From NCBI GenBank assembly GCA_001725415.1, contig MEGH01000034.1, forward strand, positions 1 through 64,000: a stretch of 64,000 nucleotides of DNA. Direction: 5' to 3'. This DNA is from Pseudonocardia sp. SCN 73-27 (GTDB lineage: Bacteria > Actinomycetota > Actinomycetes > Mycobacteriales > Pseudonocardiaceae). The notes under the pieces were generated by a model. It worked only from the letters and a program-made list of their open reading frames with translations. It made no database searches and was not told the DNA's origin. The position numbers and the translations under genes are program-made. This document shows, in pieces, positions 1 through 7,942 of the stretch (position 1 is the stretch's first letter; each line of letters opens with the position of its first letter).

Positions 1-1
1 G

Positions 2-184
2 GGATGGCGCCTCGCCCGCGGCGTGCGCCTGGCGCCGACCGACCTGGACTGGAGGCGCGGCTCGGGACCGGAGATCACAGGGCCGGCAGAAGCCATGCTC
101 ATGGCAATCACCGGTCGCGCGGGTGCCATCGGGGAGCTGGCCGGCCCGGGGCAACCGGTGGTGGCCGGCCGGATCGCCCGTTGA
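2..184 (+). CDS. C-terminal part of a mycothiol-dependent maleylpyruvate isomerase/TIGR03083-family protein (5' end outside window)
   Basis: An open frame runs from base 2 to a TGA at 182-184 and encodes the last 60 residues of a protein whose start lies before the window. The text around GPAEAMLMAITGRAGAI followed by ELAGPG and a short basic tail is the usual C-terminal signature (small residue-rich helix, ITGR, then a Gly-rich turn) of actinobacterial TIGR03083/mycothiol-dependent isomerase-like proteins. That family uses mycothiol or is related to DinB-fold thiol transferases. The catalytic N-terminal metal-binding bundle is not visible, so the substrate cannot be inferred. It lies immediately left of the tRNA-Lys repeat and may be the last gene of the neighbouring replicon segment. 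Confidence 0.6.
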   Translation, partial: GWRLARGVRLAPTDLDWRRGSGPEITGPAEAMLMAITGRAGAIGELAGPGQPVVAGRIAR

Positions 185-826
185 CCGCACCGCCGTTTCA
201 GTTGGAGCTGGTCGGGATCATCGAAAAGCCCGGCTTGAGGCGTGGATGTTGGCGCGGCCTGCGTCGCGGCCTCGTCCCCGACCTCCTTCAAGGTCGAAGT
301 GTTGTGGCTGGTCGGCGGGCGAAGTCTGGTCCGGGGGACTGACAATGACTCTGTCAATGAAAGTCCAGGGGTCGTGGCCATCCAGGACTCAGGAGGCACA
401 TCCGCCGACGCTATGAGCTGCGAAGACACGATTGTCGGTACTGACCGCTGATCTTTTTAATCCGCGGGTTCGGGGTTCGATCCCCCGGGGGCCCACTAGC
501 TTTGAGCTGCGAAAACGCCGCCGTAGGCACTGTGCTGCGCTGGCCGATGACTGCGAAAATCGCGTCGATCCTGTCGGGCGCGAGCGCCTGGCGCAGGACA
601 CCGAGCATGCCGCCCGTGAGACCGACGGTCCCGCCTACAGCCCACAGCCCCGCCGATCGGCTGTGGCGCAAGTGACGCAGAACCGACCGACCGCCTCGAC
701 GGTGGTCGCACCGCAATGACTGACCGTCCGCATACGAGCATTTTGGAGCGACCTCAACCAGGCCGTGCCAGGGCTGCCCCGAGCTGGGCCCTACCCCACC
801 CCCTGCCTCCACGCCGGTGACGACAC
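185..826. other. Gene-poor stretch carrying the left tRNA-Lys repeat
   Basis: No convincing gene is seen here. The section contains the left copy of the tRNA-Lys-associated repeat (340-496). Between 500 and 720 the minus strand can be read as short hydrophobic protein-like pieces (for example AVGGTVGLTGGMLGVL), but these have no start and no recognisable family, so I regard them as possible debris only. Confidence 0.5.
340..496 (+). repeat. Left copy of diverged direct repeat ending in the 3' half of tRNA-Lys(UUU); candidate attachment site
   Basis: Bases 461-496 are identical to 22061-22096. They fold as the 3' half of a tRNA: anticodon-stem 3' strand from 461, T-stem CGGGG (471-475), T-loop TTCGATC (476-482), T-stem CCCCG (483-487), acceptor GGGGCCC (488-494) and discriminator A (495). 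The preceding CTTTTTAA is a lysine UUU anticodon loop with one extra T. The 5' half (acceptor, D-arm) is absent. Upstream, TGACA-N7-TGTCA (340-356) also recurs before the right copy at almost exactly the same spacing, so the homology covers about 155 bp, weaker in the middle. This looks like an element end abutting an att core, not a functional tRNA. Confidence 0.7.
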
Positions 827-968
827 GAGCCCGTCCTGCTGTTCCTGCACGGGATCAGCGGACACGCCGAGGCTACGTGCGCAACCTGGCCGCCCGCGCC
901 GAACACTTCTCTGTGTGCCCAGCGACCTCATCGGCCCCCGTCACTCCACCAAGCTCGATCACCCGCTC
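827..968 (+). pseudogene. Decayed alpha/beta-hydrolase N-terminal fragment
   Basis: Three frames read in succession give a recognisable alpha/beta-hydrolase start: PVLLFLHGISGHAE (827-871) with the oxyanion HG motif, then YVRNLAARAEHFSV (874-915) after loss of about one base, then SDLIGP followed by STKLDHPLG (921-968) after another shift. In the family this corresponds to strand beta-3, the following helix and strand beta-4 (usual DLIGHG). The nucleophile elbow and the C-terminal half are missing. At least two frameshifts and truncation make it non-functional. It sits just inside the left tRNA-Lys repeat, consistent with decay at an island margin. Confidence 0.6.
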
Positions 969-999
969 GGCGCCGCCGGTCCTGCTCGGTCCAGTACAG

Positions 1000-1755
1000 C
1001 TAGAGCTCGGTACGTCGGTCGGCGATGGTACGGGCGATCGAGGACAGTTTGACGTTCACTCGTTGGGAGACCGACTTGAGGATGTCGAACGCCTTGTCCT
1101 CATCGATGTTCTCGCGCTCCATCAGAATTCCTTTGGCCTGGCCGATGATGTCGCGGTTGCGCAGACCTTCGTGCAGGTTGGCGGTTTCGGCTTCGGCTGC
1201 GTCGACGGCGCGGTGGGCATCGAGGACGGCCGCGGCATGGGCGGCGAGCACAACGGCGGCGTCGCGGTCGGCGTGGTCGAGCCCGCCGCGGGTGTGCGAC
1301 ATGAAGTTCAGGGAACCGACTCGGGGAGGGTCCCCGTGGGCGAACAGGCCGACGGCGAGCACGCTGCGGATCTGTTCACGGGCGGCGGCCGGCCCCCAGC
1401 GGGGGATGAGGGCATCGTTTTCGACGTCCGAACAGGCGAACAGGCCGAGTCCGGCGCGGCGGCTGGCCATCAGACAGGGGCCTTCGTCGAGCCGGTACTG
1501 GAGTTTGTCGAGTTGAACCGCCAGCGGTGAGGTGGTGGCAGCGGTGTCGAAGGCTCCGTCGCGGTGACGCAGGGTGACGCTGAACAGGTCGGTGCCGGCG
1601 ACCAGGGTTCGGCCGGCTTCGAGGATGATCCGCAACGCGTCGGCGGTGTTCGGGGCGTTGGTGAGGTCGGCTGCGAACTGAGCGAATTCCTGTGCCCACT
1701 GGTGCGGCCCGGGTCCTGTCGACTCGTGTGGGCTATCGGCCGGTGGGTCGGCCAT
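1000..1755 (-). CDS. GAF-ANTAR domain transcription antitermination regulator
   Basis: The protein of 251 residues has an N-terminal GAF sensor domain (about 35-180) and a C-terminal ANTAR RNA-binding domain (about 195-247) containing the typical AKGILMER helix. ANTAR proteins bind paired hexaloop hairpins in leader RNAs and prevent termination; in actinobacteria GAF-ANTAR fusions are common stress or signal-responsive regulators. The ATG at 1755 is preceded at a good distance by GGAGGC. It lies downstream of, and on the same strand as, the LuxR-type gene at 2048-3067, separated by 292 bp in which I see no gene. The GAF ligand and RNA targets cannot be read from sequence; no twin ANTAR hairpin was recognised nearby. 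Confidence 0.88.
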   Translation of the reverse strand: MADPPADSPHESTGPGPHQWAQEFAQFAADLTNAPNTADALRIILEAGRTLVAGTDLFSVTLRHRDGAFDTAATTSPLAVQLDKLQYRLDEGPCLMASRRAGLGLFACSDVENDALIPRWGPAAAREQIRSVLAVGLFAHGDPPRVGSLNFMSHTRGGLDHADRDAAVVLAAHAAAVLDAHRAVDAAEAETANLHEGLRNRDIIGQAKGILMERENIDEDKAFDILKSVSQRVNVKLSSIARTIADRRTEL

Positions 1756-2047
1756 GGACTGCCTCCGATCAGAAGGCTGGCGTGGGACGCCTTCCGGGCG
1801 ATCGCGTCGCGGTCAGTGGTTCACCGTACGCAGACACGAGGCGGACCGACACCGCTGACCGGTGCCGGCCAACGCTGTACTGGCCAGGTCGTCCCTGGTC
1901 AGGAAGCGACGGAGAACCCCGATCGAGTGAGCGTAGTCAGGCGGCCGCGCTGCGACCGCTGCGGAGGCTACCGGCGGTGGCGGCGGGAATCACTCGCCCG
2001 CGGCCTGGATGTGGAGGGCTCGGCGCACCTCACCGGCCACCTGGGAC

Positions 2048-3067
2048 TCACGCATGCCCGGCCCCTGCAGGAGGACTCGGAACGTAGAGGCCGTCCCGCT
2101 CGGCGCGGACCGCGGCGAGTGTTCGCGTCGGTGCTTCGAGCTTGTCGAGGATGTGTTCCAGGTGGGCTGCCACGGTCCTGGGAGCCACCACGAGTGCATG
2201 AGAAATCTCCTGATTCGAGCACCCTTCGATCAACAGGCCCAGCACTTCCAGTTCTCGCGGGGTGAGCCCGCGGAGACCGGTTCCGGGCGCCAGCAGGACC
2301 AGACCGGTCAGCGCTGGTGGGGCGTCCTCGGGTGCGGCCATGGCGGTCACGCGCACGTGCCCGGAGGGAGCATGGATTCCGCGCGCCGGCCAGAGGAACG
2401 AGGAGTAGACGTGCCCGTCATCGATACATTCGCGTGCCGCGGCCAGGGCCGCAGAGTGTGGGGTCAGCAGCGGGTCCTCCGGCAGGCCCGGCAGCGGTTG
2501 GCAACCCCCGTCGTGGCAGAGCACGACGCCGGCGGCGGCCCTGTGTACCAGGCGTGCGGCGGTCAGGAACGACCGCATCGGGTCGATTCCGTGCGCGAGT
2601 ACGGGGCCGAGCCCAGCGAGCCTGCGGTGGCTCGACGACGAGGTCGGGTGTCGGTCACCGGACAGCAACCCCAGGAACCCGACGTGCCGACCGGACGGAG
2701 TGGACAGGCCCAGGGCCCAGGCCTCGCTGATCCCGGAGAGCCGGCCGTCAGCCCACGTCCGCAGTACCTCGGTCGGGTGGGGCAGGTCCGACGGAGTCAG
2801 CCGGAGGCGTGCCCGGTCGGTGTCGGCCACCTCGATGTCTCGTTCCATCAGCGCCTCCGAGAGGTAGTCCACGATCGGGCCCTCGAGGTCGAGGCTGGCC
2901 ACGGAGTGGTAGCCGTGGCCCGCGGGGTCGACGACCGCCAGCCAGGCGCCGTCGAACGGGACGAGCAGGCGGAGGATCCCGAGCAAGCCATGGGCGCGCT
3001 CGCCGGTGGTGCCCCCTGAGGCGGCCATTTCGGCCAGGAGCAGCTCAGTGGCCCGATACGAGCCCAT
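2048..3067 (-). CDS. LuxR-family transcriptional regulator with N-terminal GAF-like domain
   Basis: The protein of 339 residues ends in a LuxR/FixJ helix-turn-helix (about 268-327) with LTPRELEVLGLL and the recognition segment SNQEISHALVVAPRTVAAHL. The first ~250 residues resemble a GAF-like sensor region (FDGAWLAVVDP, then GFLGLLSGD) and lack the phosphoacceptor pattern of a receiver domain, so it is not an orthodox response regulator. The ATG at 3067 follows GGAGGG. It faces the alcohol dehydrogenase operon starting at 3351 across a 283-bp divergent promoter region, which makes that operon a plausible target; this is inference from position only. Confidence 0.85.
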   Translation of the reverse strand: MGSYRATELLLAEMAASGGTTGERAHGLLGILRLLVPFDGAWLAVVDPAGHGYHSVASLDLEGPIVDYLSEALMERDIEVADTDRARLRLTPSDLPHPTEVLRTWADGRLSGISEAWALGLSTPSGRHVGFLGLLSGDRHPTSSSSHRRLAGLGPVLAHGIDPMRSFLTAARLVHRAAAGVVLCHDGGCQPLPGLPEDPLLTPHSAALAAARECIDDGHVYSSFLWPARGIHAPSGHVRVTAMAAPEDAPPALTGLVLLAPGTGLRGLTPRELEVLGLLIEGCSNQEISHALVVAPRTVAAHLEHILDKLEAPTRTLAAVRAERDGLYVPSPPAGAGHA

Positions 3068-3350
3068 GTGCCCTCCAGAGGCTGTGCCGGTTACCGCGGC
3101 CGAGCACCGATCGGCGGCTCGGTGGGCGCGAGGGCAGCGGTCGGCTAGGCGGACGTTTCCGAAGCGGCTGACGTCTACCCGGGTCGGGGCGAGGGAAACC
3201 CCGCCCTGATCGAGATGTCTCGCCGTCCTCGCGCCGGGGGTTCTCGAGTCGATATCGGTAGGTCTGCCACTACCCGGGCCCTCATGGTGACGCTGGACTG
3301 GGATCCGTCGGCCCGGCCAGGGCCGGGAACGTCGACGACGAGGAGGCAGC

Positions 3351-4499
3351 GTGCGAGCGGTGGTCTACGAAGGTCCGCGGCAGGTCAGCGTCAAAGAAGT
3401 ACCGGACGCGCGGATCGAGCGTCCGACCGACGTCCTGGTGCGCATCACGACGACGAACATCTGTGGCTCCGACCTGCACATGTACGAGGGGCGGACGGAC
3501 TTCGAGCCCGGCCGCTGGTTCGGGCACGAGAACATGGGCCAGGTGATCGAGGTCGGTGACGGCGTCGACAAGGTCCAGGTGGGCGAGTACGTCGTCCTGC
3601 CGTTCAACATCGCCTGTGGACACTGCAAGAACTGCGAGCGGGGGCTCACGAACTACTGTCTGACCGCGCAGCCCGAGCCGAGCTGGGCGGGCGCCGCCTA
3701 CGGCTTCGCCGACATGGGCCCGTGGGCCGGGGGACAGGCCGAGCTGCTGCGCGTGCCCTGGGGCGACTTCAACTGCCTGCGGCTGGGGGAGGACGCCGCG
3801 GAGCGGCAGGCCGACTACGTGATGCTCGCCGACATCTTCCCGACGGGCTACCACGCCACCGAGTTGGCCGGTGTCCAGCCCGGGGACCAGACCGTGATCT
3901 ACGGCGCCGGGCCGGTCGGGCTGATGGCCGCGCTCTCGGCGACGATCCGGGGGGCGAGCAAGGTGATGGTCGTCGACCGGCATCCCGACCGGCTGCGGCT
4001 CGCCGAGTCGATCGGCGCGATCGCGATCGACGACTCGAAGGTCGATCCGGTGCAGGCCGTCCTCGATCAGACGATGGGGCTCGGCGCCGACAACGGCTGC
4101 GAGTGCGTCGGTTATCAGGCGCACGAGCCCGACGGGGAGGAACAGCCGAACCTGACGATGAACCGGCTGGTCGCGTCGGTGCGCTTCACCGGAAAGATCG
4201 GCAACGTCGGCGTCTTCGTGCCGCAGGATCCCGGGGCCGCCGACGACCTGGCGAAGCAGGGCAAGCTCGCGTTCGACTACGGCATGTTCTGGTTCAAGGG
4301 CCAGCACATCGGCAGCGGGCAGGCGCCGGTCAAGCGGTACAACCGACAGCTGCGCGACCTGATCGCGGGGGGCAAGGCCGAGCCGTCGTTCATCGTGAGC
4401 CACGAGCTGCCCCTCGACCAGGCACCGGACGCCTACGAACACTTCGACAAGCGCGACGACGGCTGGACGAAGGTCGTCCTGCACCCTGCGGGGAGCTGA
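3351..4499 (+). CDS. Zinc-dependent alcohol/formaldehyde dehydrogenase, MDR family (FdhA-like)
   Basis: The 382-residue protein is a full-length zinc MDR dehydrogenase. Catalytic zinc ligands are visible as C38 (NICGSDLH) and H59-E60 (FGHEN); structural zinc ligands are C89, C92, C95 and C103 (ACGHCKNC then NYC). The NAD-binding Rossmann motif is GAGPVG at 185-190 with an acidic residue ending the next strand (VVDRHPDR). The long insertion after the Rossmann fold and the ending resemble glutathione-independent formaldehyde dehydrogenases, but the true substrate is open. GTG at 3351 has a strong AGGAGG at 3341-3346. It leads a six-gene operon with abutting or overlapping reading frames to 7894. 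Confidence 0.88.
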   Translation: MRAVVYEGPRQVSVKEVPDARIERPTDVLVRITTTNICGSDLHMYEGRTDFEPGRWFGHENMGQVIEVGDGVDKVQVGEYVVLPFNIACGHCKNCERGLTNYCLTAQPEPSWAGAAYGFADMGPWAGGQAELLRVPWGDFNCLRLGEDAAERQADYVMLADIFPTGYHATELAGVQPGDQTVIYGAGPVGLMAALSATIRGASKVMVVDRHPDRLRLAESIGAIAIDDSKVDPVQAVLDQTMGLGADNGCECVGYQAHEPDGEEQPNLTMNRLVASVRFTGKIGNVGVFVPQDPGAADDLAKQGKLAFDYGMFWFKGQHIGSGQAPVKRYNRQLRDLIAGGKAEPSFIVSHELPLDQAPDAYEHFDKRDDGWTKVVLHPAGS

Positions 4500-4500
4500 C

Positions 4501-5070
4501 ATGGCAGCGGAGCTGGACGGGCGCCGGGTCGCCATCCTGGCCGCCGACGGCGTCGAGCGGGTGGAGCTCGAGCAACCGCGGCGGGCCCTCGACGACGCCG
4601 GTGCCCGCACCGAGGTCGTCTCGATCACGAGCGGGGAGATCGCGGCCCGCAACAACGACATGGAGGACGCCGGCAGCTTCGGCGTCGACCGGCTGGTGGG
4701 GGACGTCTCGGTCGACGACTACGACGCGCTGCTCCTGCCCGGCGGCACCGTCAACCCGGACAAGCTGCGGATGGAACCGGACGCGGTCGCCTTCGTGCGG
4801 GACTTCGTGCAGTCCGGCAAGCCCGTCGCCTCGATCTGCCACGGCCCGTGGAACTTCGTCGAGGCCGACGTTGCCCGCGGCCGGCGGCTGACCTCGTTCC
4901 CGAGCATCCGCACGGACCTGCGCAACGCCGGGGCGGAGGTGGTCGACGAGCAGGTCGTCACCGACGGCAATGTCACCACGAGCCGTTCGCCTGACGACCT
5001 GCCCGCCTTCTGCGAGCGCATCGTGGCCGAGTTCGCCGGTCAGGCCGCCGGCGCGGGTGGCCGGTCGTGA
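4501..5070 (+). CDS. DJ-1/PfpI-family protein (glutamine-amidotransferase-like fold)
   Basis: The protein of 189 residues belongs to the DJ-1/PfpI superfamily. The nucleophile elbow ICHGPW places C113 with adjacent H114, and the acidic partner region is near VELEQPRRAL at residues 21-30. The family includes stress proteases, deglycases acting on glyoxal-type adducts, and chaperones; a role in aldehyde damage would suit its alcohol dehydrogenase neighbours, but this is inferred. The ATG follows the preceding stop by one base, so translation is probably coupled. Confidence 0.88.
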   Translation: MAAELDGRRVAILAADGVERVELEQPRRALDDAGARTEVVSITSGEIAARNNDMEDAGSFGVDRLVGDVSVDDYDALLLPGGTVNPDKLRMEPDAVAFVRDFVQSGKPVASICHGPWNFVEADVARGRRLTSFPSIRTDLRNAGAEVVDEQVVTDGNVTTSRSPDDLPAFCERIVAEFAGQAAGAGGRS

Positions 5071-5552
5071 CCACCTCGCTGGGGAGCGTGGTATCCCTGG
5101 CCGCCCGCGCCGGCAGCAGCGTCGTCCGCCAGGTCAGGTCGGTGGTGGATCCGTCGCACGCGCGACCGGCCGGCGCGGAGCGGCCGGCGTCCGGCTGGCT
5201 CGTCGTGACTCTGGTCGGCGAGCCGTCCGAGATCGACACCGATCGGCTGCACGCGCCCCTGGCCGAGTTCGGCGACCAGCTCGAGGTGCGCGTCCGCGCA
5301 GCTCCCGGAGGCAAGGGGACCGAGCTCGGCGCCCGTCTGCGGGACCGCCCGTCCGGTAGCACCCTCACCCGGCTGAGCGGCAGCGACCCGCGGGCGGACC
5401 TGCGCTCCGCGCTCCGGCGGGCCAAGCAGCTCATCGAGGTCGGCGAGGTGCTGGTGGTCGATCCCGGCCCGCACGGGGAACGGGCGCCCACTCCGGGCGG
5501 GACGCTCCTCGAGATGTGGACCCGGGTGGCCCCGCAGGCAGGTGTGCGATGA
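5067..5552 (+). CDS. Conserved hypothetical protein of 161 residues in the alcohol dehydrogenase operon
   Basis: I do not recognise a named family. The protein starts with a GTG overlapping the previous stop (GTGA) and ends in the ATGA that starts the next gene, so it is certainly part of the operon. It has an N-terminal amphipathic stretch (about 1-30), then a segment WLVVTLVGEPSEID near residue 45 that resembles the opening strand of a small alpha/beta domain, and a charged helical stretch with ALRRAKQLIEVGEVL near residue 117. No signal peptide, membrane helix or metal motif is evident. A ligand-binding or regulatory partner of the neighbouring SRPBCC protein is possible but unproven. Confidence 0.7.
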   Translation: MTTSLGSVVSLAARAGSSVVRQVRSVVDPSHARPAGAERPASGWLVVTLVGEPSEIDTDRLHAPLAEFGDQLEVRVRAAPGGKGTELGARLRDRPSGSTLTRLSGSDPRADLRSALRRAKQLIEVGEVLVVDPGPHGERAPTPGGTLLEMWTRVAPQAGVR

Positions 5553-6157
5553 AGGCCGTGACCTGGCGCGGAGTCAACGAGATCGGGGTCGAGGACGTCC
5601 CCGAGCCCACGATCCTCAACGACCACGACGTCATCGTGGAGGTGGGGCTGAGTGCGACCTGCGGCTCGGACCTGCACCTGATGGGCGGCTACATCCCGGC
5701 CATGCGTGGCGGGGACGTCCTCGGGCACGAGTTCATGGGCAGGGTCGGCGAGGTCGGCCCCGGCGTCACGAAGCACCAGGTCGGCGACCGGGTGGTCGTG
5801 GTCTCCTTCGTCGGCTGCGGGAAGTGCTGGTATTGCAGGGAGGGCCTGTGGTCGTTGTGCGACAACGGCAACCCGAATCCCGGGCTCACCGATGCGCTGT
5901 GGGGTCAGGGCATCGGCGGCTGCTACGGCAAGTTCCCGCTCGGCGCGGTGATGAACAAGGCGCTGACCCTGCGCGGCGCCCAGCAGCACGGGCACCGGTA
6001 CATCCCGGAGATCCTGGACCGCATGAGCCGGGACGAGGTGAAGACCGAGCACCTCGCCACCCACGTCATGGCGCTCGACGATGGGCCCGAGGGCTACCGG
6101 ATGTTCAAGGAGAAGGAGGACGGCTGCGTCCGCGCCGTCTTCCGTCCCGGTGGCTGA
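5549..6157 (+). CDS. Internally deleted zinc alcohol dehydrogenase (MDR) lacking the Rossmann domain
   Basis: Of 202 residues, 1-120 match the catalytic GroES-like domain of the full-length dehydrogenase at 6719 (C38, H60-E61, structural C90, C93, C96, C104), and from about residue 128 the text (KFPLGAVMNKALTLR) matches its extreme C-terminus. The whole NAD-binding domain, about 180 residues, is missing in frame, joined at GGCYG. All zinc ligands survive but there is no GxGxxG, so NAD-dependent oxidation is not expected. The deletion end points fall where the intact paralogue has similar Gly/Tyr-rich text. The ATG overlaps the previous stop. It could be a translated remnant or have a binding or scaffolding role. 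Confidence 0.8.
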   Translation: MKAVTWRGVNEIGVEDVPEPTILNDHDVIVEVGLSATCGSDLHLMGGYIPAMRGGDVLGHEFMGRVGEVGPGVTKHQVGDRVVVVSFVGCGKCWYCREGLWSLCDNGNPNPGLTDALWGQGIGGCYGKFPLGAVMNKALTLRGAQQHGHRYIPEILDRMSRDEVKTEHLATHVMALDDGPEGYRMFKEKEDGCVRAVFRPGG

Positions 6158-6179
6158 CCGACAGCACTGAGGAGGTTCG

Positions 6180-6722
6180 ATGGAACTGACGGCAACGACG
6201 ACGGTGCGCAGACCCGTGGCTGAGGTGTACGCGTTCTGGCGGCTCCTGGAGAACCTGCCGACGTTCATGGAGCACCTCGACGAGGTGCGGACGACGGACG
6301 AGAAGACCAGCACCTGGACGGCGAGCGCTCCGTTCGACCGCACGGTCGTGTGGGAGGCCCTGGTGATCGAGGACGTGGTGGAGGAGCGGATCGCGTGGCG
6401 CTCGACCGAGCAGGCCGACGTCCCGAACGAGGGCGCGGTCTCGTTCCTCCCCGCGCCGGCCGGGGCGGGGACCGAGGTGCACGTACACCTGGTCTACGAC
6501 GTCGAGGCAGGGAAGCTGGGCAAGGCGGTCGCGAAGTACTTCGGTGAAGAACCTCACCAACAGCTCGACGACGACCTGCGCCGGCTCAAGCAGGTCCTGG
6601 AGGCCGGCGAGGTCGTGCGCTCGGACGGAGCGCCGTGGGGCAAGCAAGCGCGCAAGGAGTTTCCCCAGCACCCGGCCCAGCCGATGACGGCCGAGGAACG
6701 GCGGGAGGTGCTTGGCGCATGA
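6180..6722 (+). CDS. SRPBCC-family protein (polyketide cyclase/dehydrase-like)
   Basis: The protein of 180 residues has the START/Bet v1-like SRPBCC pattern: N-terminal strand [20 protein letters not shown], a central beta-sheet, and a long C-terminal helix with [16 protein letters not shown]. Such proteins bind hydrophobic ligands in a deep cavity. ATG at 6180 follows GAGGAGG at 6169-6175. The last bases (ATGA) start the next dehydrogenase gene, so the pair is translationally coupled. SRPBCC proteins sitting between zinc dehydrogenases recur in actinobacteria, but the ligand is not known to me. Confidence 0.82.
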   Translation: MELTATTTVRRPVAEVYAFWRLLENLPTFMEHLDEVRTTDEKTSTWTASAPFDRTVVWEALVIEDVVEERIAWRSTEQADVPNEGAVSFLPAPAGAGTEVHVHLVYDVEAGKLGKAVAKYFGEEPHQQLDDDLRRLKQVLEAGEVVRSDGAPWGKQARKEFPQHPAQPMTAEERREVLGA

Positions 6723-7894
6723 GGGCGAACTGTTGGGCCGGCCGCGACGAGGTCGAGGTCCGGGAGGTGCCGGACCCGGCCGTGCTGAACAGCCGCGACG
6801 CGATCGTGCGGATCACCTCGACGGCGATCTGTGGCTCGGACCTGCACCTGCTCGACGGGTACGTGCCGACGATGCAGGACGGCGACGTCATGGGACACGA
6901 GTTCATGGGCGAGGTCGTCGAGGTCGGCCCCGGTGTCGATCCGACACGACTGCGGGTCGGTGACCGGGTGGTGGTGCCCTTCCCGATCGCCTGCGGTGCG
7001 TGCGCGGCCTGCGCGGCGCAGCTGTACTCCTGCTGCGAGAACAGCAACCCGAACGCGGGGATCGCGGAGAAGATGTTCGGCCACCCCGTGGCCGGGATAT
7101 TCGGCTACTCGCATCTGACCGGCGGGTTCGCGGGCGGGCAGGCGCAGTACGCCCGCGTCCCCTTCGCTGACGTGGGACCGCTGAAGATCGAGTCCGAGCT
7201 CACCGACGAGCAGGTGCTCTTCCTCTCCGACATCCTGCCCACCGGTTACATGGGCGCCGAGATGTGCGACATCCAGCCCAGCGACGTGGTTGCCGTGTGG
7301 GGCGCCGGCCCGGTCGGCCAGTTCGCCATGGACAGCGCCCGGGTGCTCGGTGCCGCGTCGGTGATCGCGATCGACAAGGAGCCGTACCGGTTGCGGATGG
7401 CCGAGGAGGCCGGGCACATCCCGGTGAACTTCGAAGAGGTCGACGTCCGGTCCCGGCTGCTGGAGCTCTCCGGCGGTCGTGGCCCGGACAAGTGCATCGA
7501 CGCCGTCGGCATGGAGGCGACCCACGGCAGCGCGCACATCCACGCCTTCGACCGGGTCAAGCAGGCCGTCCGGTCCGAGACCGACCGCCCCCACGTGTTG
7601 CGTCAAGCGATCATGTCCTGTCGCAGCGGTGGGATCGTGTCGGTCATCGGGGTCTACGGCGGGACAGTGGACAAGTTCCCGGCCGGGGCCTGGATGAACC
7701 GGTCGCTGACCCTACGGACCGGACAGTGCCACGTGCAGCGGTACATGACGCCGCTGTTGCGTCGGATCGAGCGCGGCGAGCTCGACCCCACGCGGGTCAT
7801 CACCCACCGGCTGCCCCTCGAGGAGGCCCCGCGCGGCTACGCCGTCTTCAAGAACAAGCAGGAGGACTGCGAGAAGGTCGTACTCACACCTTGA
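6719..7894 (+). CDS. Zinc-dependent alcohol dehydrogenase, MDR family
   Basis: The 391-residue protein is complete. Catalytic zinc ligands C38 (ICGSDLH) and H60-E61 (MGHEF), structural zinc C92, C95, C98 and C105 or C106, and the Rossmann motif WGAGPVGQF are all present, followed by an acidic residue (AIDKEPYR) implying NAD preference. It is the intact paralogue of the shortened protein encoded at 5549. I chose ATG 6719, which overlaps the stop of the SRPBCC gene, over upstream in-frame starts inside that gene. Substrate unknown; similarity is to glutathione-independent formaldehyde dehydrogenase-like alcohol dehydrogenases. Confidence 0.87.
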   Translation: MRANCWAGRDEVEVREVPDPAVLNSRDAIVRITSTAICGSDLHLLDGYVPTMQDGDVMGHEFMGEVVEVGPGVDPTRLRVGDRVVVPFPIACGACAACAAQLYSCCENSNPNAGIAEKMFGHPVAGIFGYSHLTGGFAGGQAQYARVPFADVGPLKIESELTDEQVLFLSDILPTGYMGAEMCDIQPSDVVAVWGAGPVGQFAMDSARVLGAASVIAIDKEPYRLRMAEEAGHIPVNFEEVDVRSRLLELSGGRGPDKCIDAVGMEATHGSAHIHAFDRVKQAVRSETDRPHVLRQAIMSCRSGGIVSVIGVYGGTVDKFPAGAWMNRSLTLRTGQCHVQRYMTPLLRRIERGELDPTRVITHRLPLEEAPRGYAVFKNKQEDCEKVVLTP

Positions 7895-7942
7895 GCCTGC
7901 CGCCCGCAGAGCACTCCGCCGCGTCGACCAGAAAGGGGGCGC

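Noticed and set aside
461..496. Functional tRNA-Lys gene
   Set aside because: Only the anticodon 3' stem, T-arm and acceptor 3' strand are present; no D-arm or 5' acceptor strand pairs with it in either copy.
389..812. Minus-strand frames over the tRNA-Lys repeat encoding GPPGDRTPNPRIK- or GPRGIEPRTRGLK-like peptides (also near 22060)
   Set aside because: This text arises from translating the antisense of a tRNA 3' half and is a known annotation artefact, not a protein.
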